DNA of 9,549 nt, from assembly GCA_025936955.1 (NCBI GenBank), contig JAICSL010000040.1, positions 1 through 9,549 on the forward strand, given 5' to 3'. This document shows positions 6,355 to 9,549 of this stretch, piece by piece; position 1 is the stretch's first letter, and each line of letters begins with the position of its first letter. The translations under genes and the position numbers were made by a program. The notes under the pieces are model-generated. The model had not been told where the DNA came from and did not search any database. It saw nothing but the letters and a program-made list of their open reading frames with translations. Source of the stretch: Nitrososphaeraceae archaeon (lineage in GTDB: Archaea > Thermoproteota > Nitrososphaeria > Nitrososphaerales > Nitrososphaeraceae).

Positions 6355-7707
6355 ATGTCAATTCACAATAACAAAAAGAGAAGAGTAAAAACCTATATAT
6401 TTTTCTCGCCACGTAAAATTATTGTAAACCAGGTGTTCATTATCCGAATTTCACTTATCGTATTTATATTATCAGGTATATACTTTACAAATTATCACTA
6501 TATTGGATATTCTGTAACAGGTAATAGTATTTTATCTCATGTTGTTGCTGACCCAGCTGCCTTGGCAACTTTGATCGCTAAAAATTCTTCAGATATTCAA
6601 GGAATTAGTGGTGACAATGATGATACAGGTAATAACTTTACGATGCAAAGGAACTTATTACCGAATCTATTCGAAAGGGTTGAAAATTCTGTTGTTCAAA
6701 TAACAAGTAGGGGATTAGATATTAGCCCAAATGTCATTGTGAACGGTAATTCTTTAGAAAGACAATCAGTTAGACTTGGGTCAGGGTTTGTATATGATAA
6801 TAAAGGGCACATAATTAGCAATAATCACGTGGTAGAAGGAAGTAAAACAGTTGACGTAACATTTGTAGATGGAAATATTTATTCAGCAAATGTAATAGGT
6901 AAAGATGCATACTCTGATCTGTCTGTACTACAGATAGAGCCTAGCGCATTATACAAAGAACCACTAAAACCTTTATTGCTTGCAAATTCATCTAAGATAC
7001 AAGTAGGTCAGGAGATCGTTTCCATAGGTAATCCGTTCGGTTTAAGTGGTTCAATGACCCACGGCATAATTAGTCAAATAAATAGATTATTACCACAACC
7101 TGACTTGGGTTTTACTATCCCAGGTACAATTCAAATTGATGCAGCTATCAACCCTGGAAATTCGGGTGGGCCGCTTTTGAACTTAGACGGCAAAGTTGTA
7201 GGAGTAACTACCGCTATTTATTCAAATACAGGCACATTTTCTGGTATCGGATTTGCAATACCTTCAAATACTGTGCAGAAAATAGTACCACAAATAATAT
7301 CACAAGGAGTTTATAGTCATTCGTTCATAGGATTCACAGGGGCAGACATAACCCCTGATATGGCAAAACAATTAGGACTGAATGAATCGAAAGGTGTTAT
7401 CGTAGTATCATTAACACGGGGAAGCCCGGCTGATTTAGCAGGTATAAAGAGCGGGACAAATATGACTAGCCTTGATGGATTACCTAGCGGTATCAGTTCG
7501 GACGCAGACATAATTGTTGGGATAGACAATGTAAAGGTAAGAAAAATGGATGATATTATAAATTATATAGATACTAAAAGTGTTGGTGAGATGGTAAAGT
7601 TGAAAGTGCTAAGAAACGGAAATATCCAATATATCAATATAAAATTATCTGCACGACCAACAAATCCTAATCCGTTACAAAATGCTACAAATGATAGTGG
7701 TAATTAG
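6355..7707 (+). CDS. htrA: Membrane-anchored HtrA/DegP-family serine protease with one PDZ domain (copy 2)
   Basis: A 450-residue paralogue of the HtrA protease at 293-1504, with the same layout. A basic N-terminus of about 24 residues precedes one hydrophobic segment (about 26-45), suggesting an N-in anchor with the protease outside. A polar linker rich in Asn, Asp and Ser (about 65-100) follows. The catalytic triad is complete: His158 in SNNHV, Asp188 in SDLSVL and Ser270 in GNSGGP. The PDZ domain covers about residues 322-435 and holds an extra loop (about 366-384) rich in Gly, Ser and Thr. The C-terminus ends in a short Asn/Pro-rich tail. The gene is divergent from the ParA gene, with 271 bp between them containing both promoters. 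The ATG at 6355 retains the positive-inside N-terminus expected of an anchor. Confidence 0.95.
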   Translation: MSIHNNKKRRVKTYIFFSPRKIIVNQVFIIRISLIVFILSGIYFTNYHYIGYSVTGNSILSHVVADPAALATLIAKNSSDIQGISGDNDDTGNNFTMQRNLLPNLFERVENSVVQITSRGLDISPNVIVNGNSLERQSVRLGSGFVYDNKGHIISNNHVVEGSKTVDVTFVDGNIYSANVIGKDAYSDLSVLQIEPSALYKEPLKPLLLANSSKIQVGQEIVSIGNPFGLSGSMTHGIISQINRLLPQPDLGFTIPGTIQIDAAINPGNSGGPLLNLDGKVVGVTTAIYSNTGTFSGIGFAIPSNTVQKIVPQIISQGVYSHSFIGFTGADITPDMAKQLGLNESKGVIVVSLTRGSPADLAGIKSGTNMTSLDGLPSGISSDADIIVGIDNVKVRKMDDIINYIDTKSVGEMVKLKVLRNGNIQYINIKLSARPTNPNPLQNATNDSGN

Positions 7708-7738
7708 TTATGTCCTAAATATGCTCGTTTGATCTGCT

Positions 7739-7776
7739 ATCTTAATACTTAGTAGTTAGATGATTTTAATTCTTTA
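7739..7776 (+). terminator. Hairpin-like palindrome and T-rich tract after HtrA copy 2
   Basis: Starting 32 bp beyond the HtrA stop codon, 7739-7761 is an imperfect inverted repeat (ATCTTAATACT against AGTAGTTAGAT, 9 of 11 positions pairing, one base between the arms). It is followed by the T-rich stretch ATTTTAATTCTTT. This could end or protect the HtrA transcript. The tight loop and two mismatches make it weak. Confidence 0.25.
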
Positions 7777-7924
7777 CATGCTCATTGGTAAATAAAAGGT
7801 CTTTATATTTCGAGTTATCTTTTGCAAGAAAGGAATATTAAATTTCATTTGTGCATACCTTAACATGCTTTTATATTTTCAGACATAACTCCTTTCACAT
7901 TATGGAAAGTGAATTTGGTCGATT

Positions 7925-8012
7925 CTTATAACCGTGTTTAATTCTCGTGATAGGATCAACCGGGAATATTTACACATTTGTACTCTAGTGAGTAATGCTG
8001 AGTAGTTGATCC
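7925..8012 (+). ncRNA. Candidate small structured RNA with its own TATA box
   Basis: CTTATAAC at 7925-7932 is TATA-like and predicts a start near 7953. Exactly there begins GGATCAAC, which pairs perfectly with GTTGATCC at 8005-8012 to close a 60-nt unit. Inside it TACTC-TAGT-GAGTA (7981-7994) forms a second perfect stem with a 4-nt loop. No tRNA arms or C/D-box motifs fit. Eight-base arms at this distance are not rare by chance; the agreement between TATA spacing and stem start is the main support. Confidence 0.3.
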
Positions 8013-8212
8013 ATCCATTATTCATATATCTTGATTCTCACTTCTATTATGAACAAATGATGGGTTTAATAAGAATAAGGAGAATGTGATTGAAACTTAT
8101 AATGAAGACCTGTATAAATAAAATATAAACTGTGACAAAATTTAGGGACATCTATTATCTGTTTTCTATTTAAATTTAAAATGTTCGCAATAGGATTATT
8201 AACAAGATTTCA

Positions 8213-9067
8213 CTAAGTCATATCGATTGATGCAATAGACTCAAATACGATCCTTGCACCCAAAGATGCAGTCATGTTATTGACATCGAAGTCAGGATTG
8301 CACTCTACAATATCCATCCCTACTATTCCTTTACTAATGGCTTGTTTAATGATGTATATAAGATCGGCACTCTGTATACCCGCAGGAGAAGGAACAGAGA
8401 CCCCTGGCGCAAAAGCAGGGTCCAGACAATCAAGATCAATAGAAATGTACTTTTTGTTACCAGTCTTTGCTACAACCTTTTTTGTAATATGTGAAATACC
8501 GTATTCAACTATATCTAATGGAGTTACAATCTCTAATCCTACCTTATACGCATTCTCTAGTTCTTCAGGTTCAGCAGATCTGGTTCCTATTAGGATACTC
8601 TTATCAAAATCTAGGTATTTAGCAGAGTCCGCCAACACGGAACCATAATAGTCCCTAGTTGAAGAAACGAAGTCAGGGTGAGCGTCAAAATATATTAGTC
8701 CGACCTTATCTAATGCGTCGCCCATTGCATGCAAGGATATGGAAGTGACAGAGTGATCGCCGCCAATGATAATTGGTATCTTATTATTTGATATTAAATC
8801 AAATATTACCGAGTACAGCTGATTCCTTTGAATATTTCCAATGTCTAATACTCGTTTGTTGTCTGTTTTACCTCGCATAGGCAATATAGATATACTCTTA
8901 CCTTTTCTTTCAAAAAATTCTGTTTGGTTTGAAGCGAGACGAATAGCGTCAGGTCCCTTACTCGAACCTTTGCGTTTTGCGTGAGATTTTGATTCGTCAG
9001 GTACTCCTATTATCACGATGTCAGCATCAGCAATATTTTTAACGTTCGAGCGATTAAAAAGGATCAT
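8213..9067 (-). CDS. Arginase/agmatinase-family ureohydrolase
   Basis: A 284-residue enzyme of the manganese ureohydrolase family, which hydrolyses guanidino compounds such as arginine, agmatine or formiminoglutamate, usually releasing urea. The metal ligands are complete: His105 in GGDHS, Asp128, His130 and Asp132 in FDAHPD, and Asp211 and Asp213 in SIDLDCLDPAFAPG. Glu255 in MDIVECNP matches the substrate-contacting Glu of arginase and agmatinase. The histidine normally found about ten residues after DAHxD (His141 of rat arginase, His163 of E. coli agmatinase) is absent; the local sequence is DYYGSVLADS, with Tyr141 at that position. The canonical GTGTP segment is GVSVPSP (222-228). Substrate therefore cannot be assigned. 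A catabolic, urea-producing or polyamine role are all possible. It is transcribed alone from a promoter at about 9101-9110. Confidence 0.9.
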   Translation of the reverse strand: MILFNRSNVKNIADADIVIIGVPDESKSHAKRKGSSKGPDAIRLASNQTEFFERKGKSISILPMRGKTDNKRVLDIGNIQRNQLYSVIFDLISNNKIPIIIGGDHSVTSISLHAMGDALDKVGLIYFDAHPDFVSSTRDYYGSVLADSAKYLDFDKSILIGTRSAEPEELENAYKVGLEIVTPLDIVEYGISHITKKVVAKTGNKKYISIDLDCLDPAFAPGVSVPSPAGIQSADLIYIIKQAISKGIVGMDIVECNPDFDVNNMTASLGARIVFESIASIDMT

Positions 9068-9100
9068 TTAAGGCTTTCACGTGATTTTTTGTAGGATTAC

Positions 9101-9110
9101 TTATTATATA
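9101..9110 (-). promoter_or_regulatory. TATA box of the ureohydrolase gene
   Basis: On the minus strand TATATAATAA is centred about 39 bp before the ATG at 9067, predicting a start near 9080 and a leader of about a dozen bases. No Shine-Dalgarno sequence is evident in that leader. Confidence 0.45.
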
Positions 9111-9235
9111 GATTCCCTAGACTACTGACAATTCATTCCTTATCACAAATGAGGCTTAAATTAAACGGAACTCAGGAATTTCATAAAGTAAATTCCATGT
9201 ACTTATACTAGATGCAACTTAATATCATTTAGAAA

Positions 9236-9340
9236 TTTTTATATAACGAGCATTCATCAAATAATCAAGAAAGAATAATGAAATATCTTAAAGGATTCTA
9301 TAATTCTTGTAAGATTTAGCGCTCAGTCAATAAGAGTGTC
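9236..9340 (+). ncRNA. Candidate small RNA or long 5-prime leader with a 13-bp hairpin
   Basis: TTTTTATATAA (9236-9246) is a strong TATA box predicting a start near 9267, but no gene begins there. Instead 9285-9315 folds into a long hairpin. ATCTTA pairs with TAAGAT and AAGGATT pairs with AATTCTT, giving 13 pairs with one G-U pair, one bulged G (9309) and the loop CTAT. A second weaker stem, GCGCTC (9319-9324) with GAGTGT (9334-9339), has two G-U pairs. The transcript could be a stand-alone small RNA or a 200-nt leader of the gene at 9467. I see no known riboswitch family. Confidence 0.35.
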
Positions 9341-9426
9341 ATATTAAGAATAAACAAATGATTTCAACTTTCAACCAACTGTTAAGAACAAGGAACAATC
9401 AATTAGTTAAATCTCATTAGAAAAGT

Positions 9427-9439
9427 TAAAAGACTTTTA
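9427..9439 (+). promoter_or_regulatory. Palindrome at the core promoter of the last gene
   Basis: TAAAAG-A-CTTTTA is a perfect 13-bp palindrome. It overlaps CTTTTATCT (9434-9442), a TATA-like box centred about 29 bp before the ATG at 9467, fitting a leaderless or near-leaderless transcript. A dimeric repressor bound here would cover the TATA box. Confidence 0.35.
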
Positions 9440-9466
9440 TCTAGTTAATTTCAATAAATCAATAAT

Positions 9467-9549
9467 ATGGTTAAAACAAAGAGCTCAACTAGTGGATCAA
9501 CTGAGGAAGCATTACCACAATGGGCGGAAGACGAAATCAAATCGTTACA
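9467..9549 (+). CDS. N-terminus of an unidentified protein, cut by the window end
   Basis: Only 27 complete codons are visible. The start MVKTKSSTSGSTEE is polar and probably flexible, followed by ALPQWAEDEIKSL, which looks like the start of an acidic helix. The frame stays open to the end of the window. The ATG is supported by a TATA-like box about 29 bp upstream. There is no signal peptide or membrane segment so far. The family cannot be named from so little sequence. Confidence 0.55.
   Translation, partial: MVKTKSSTSGSTEEALPQWAEDEIKSL

Larger units (their letters stand above)
7708..8212. other. 505-bp convergent gap holding a terminator-like palindrome and a candidate small RNA
   Basis: No protein gene is convincing here. 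From left to right it holds an imperfect palindrome just after the HtrA stop (7739-7761), a short hairpin CTTTC-(8 nt)-GAAAG (7892-7909), a TATA-like box at 7925-7932 followed by a foldable segment (7953-8012), and an AAGGAG sequence at 8077-8082 that leads only into reading frames of 11-12 codons. The AT-rich palindrome TTTAAATTTAAA (8169-8180) lies 33 bp beyond the ureohydrolase stop. The gap is long for a convergent pair and may contain decayed sequence or RNA genes. Confidence 0.5.
9068..9466. other. 399-bp gap with three promoter-like sites and a strong hairpin
   Basis: This gap separates the ureohydrolase from the last gene, which point away from each other. It contains the ureohydrolase TATA box (9101-9110), a plus-strand TATA box (9236-9246), a hairpin region (9285-9338) and a palindrome at the core promoter of the last gene (9427-9439). 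Short frames of 13 codons (ATG 9278) and 20 codons (ATG 9149) are not convincing genes. Confidence 0.5.

Noticed and set aside
8077..8121. Good Shine-Dalgarno-like AAGGAG in the convergent gap, 3 bp before a GTG
   Set aside because: The frames after it run only 11-12 codons, and most genes here do not use such a signal. It may be a decayed gene start but cannot be supported.
8169..8180. TTTAAATTTAAA palindrome near the end of the ureohydrolase gene
   Set aside because: Low-complexity A/T sequence; palindromes of this kind are expected by chance and no terminator structure surrounds it.

Overview
The window is AT-rich (roughly two-thirds A+T), has short TATA-like boxes about 25 bases ahead of several start codons, and uses little Shine-Dalgarno signal. 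Its proteins (a KaiC/RAD55-type ATPase, single-PDZ membrane-anchored HtrA proteases, a PII protein with an archaeal-looking C-terminus, an orphan receiver domain) fit an archaeon. My best guess is the Nitrososphaerota (Thaumarchaeota), perhaps a Nitrososphaera/Nitrosocosmicus-like soil ammonia oxidiser. The lineage is inferred from protein style, not from a marker gene. I see no rRNA, tRNA, CRISPR array, IS element or phage gene.

Layout, left to right: a tiny ribbon-helix-helix-like regulator (70-198, +) whose TATA box lies in a perfect 14-bp palindrome; a membrane-anchored HtrA protease (293-1504, -); a PII-family protein (1668-2012, -); an SRPBCC-fold protein (2350-2787, -, TTG start); a stand-alone receiver-domain response regulator (3055-3432, +, TTG start); then a minus-strand pair, a ParA/MinD ATPase (5154-6083) followed 46 bp later by a fusion of a KaiC-like ATPase, a zinc-binding knuckle and a class III nucleotide-cyclase-like domain (3578-5107). 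A second HtrA protease (6355-7707, +) diverges from the ParA gene. After a 505-bp gap with possible structured RNA comes an arginase/agmatinase-family ureohydrolase (8213-9067, -), then a 399-bp gap with a strong TATA box and a long hairpin, and finally the first 27 codons of an unidentified gene (9467 to the end, +).

How the genes may work together: the ParA/MinD ATPase and the KaiC-cyclase fusion form the most interesting unit. One protein is of a type that marks positions in cells; the other joins ATP hydrolysis by a RecA-like domain to a cyclase-homology domain with an altered active site. The nearby single-domain response regulator and PII protein are signalling components, and the two HtrA paralogues point outward from the block, acting outside the membrane on damaged proteins. 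Linking these into one system is inference. The PII protein and the ureohydrolase both concern nitrogen, but nothing in the sequence ties them together.
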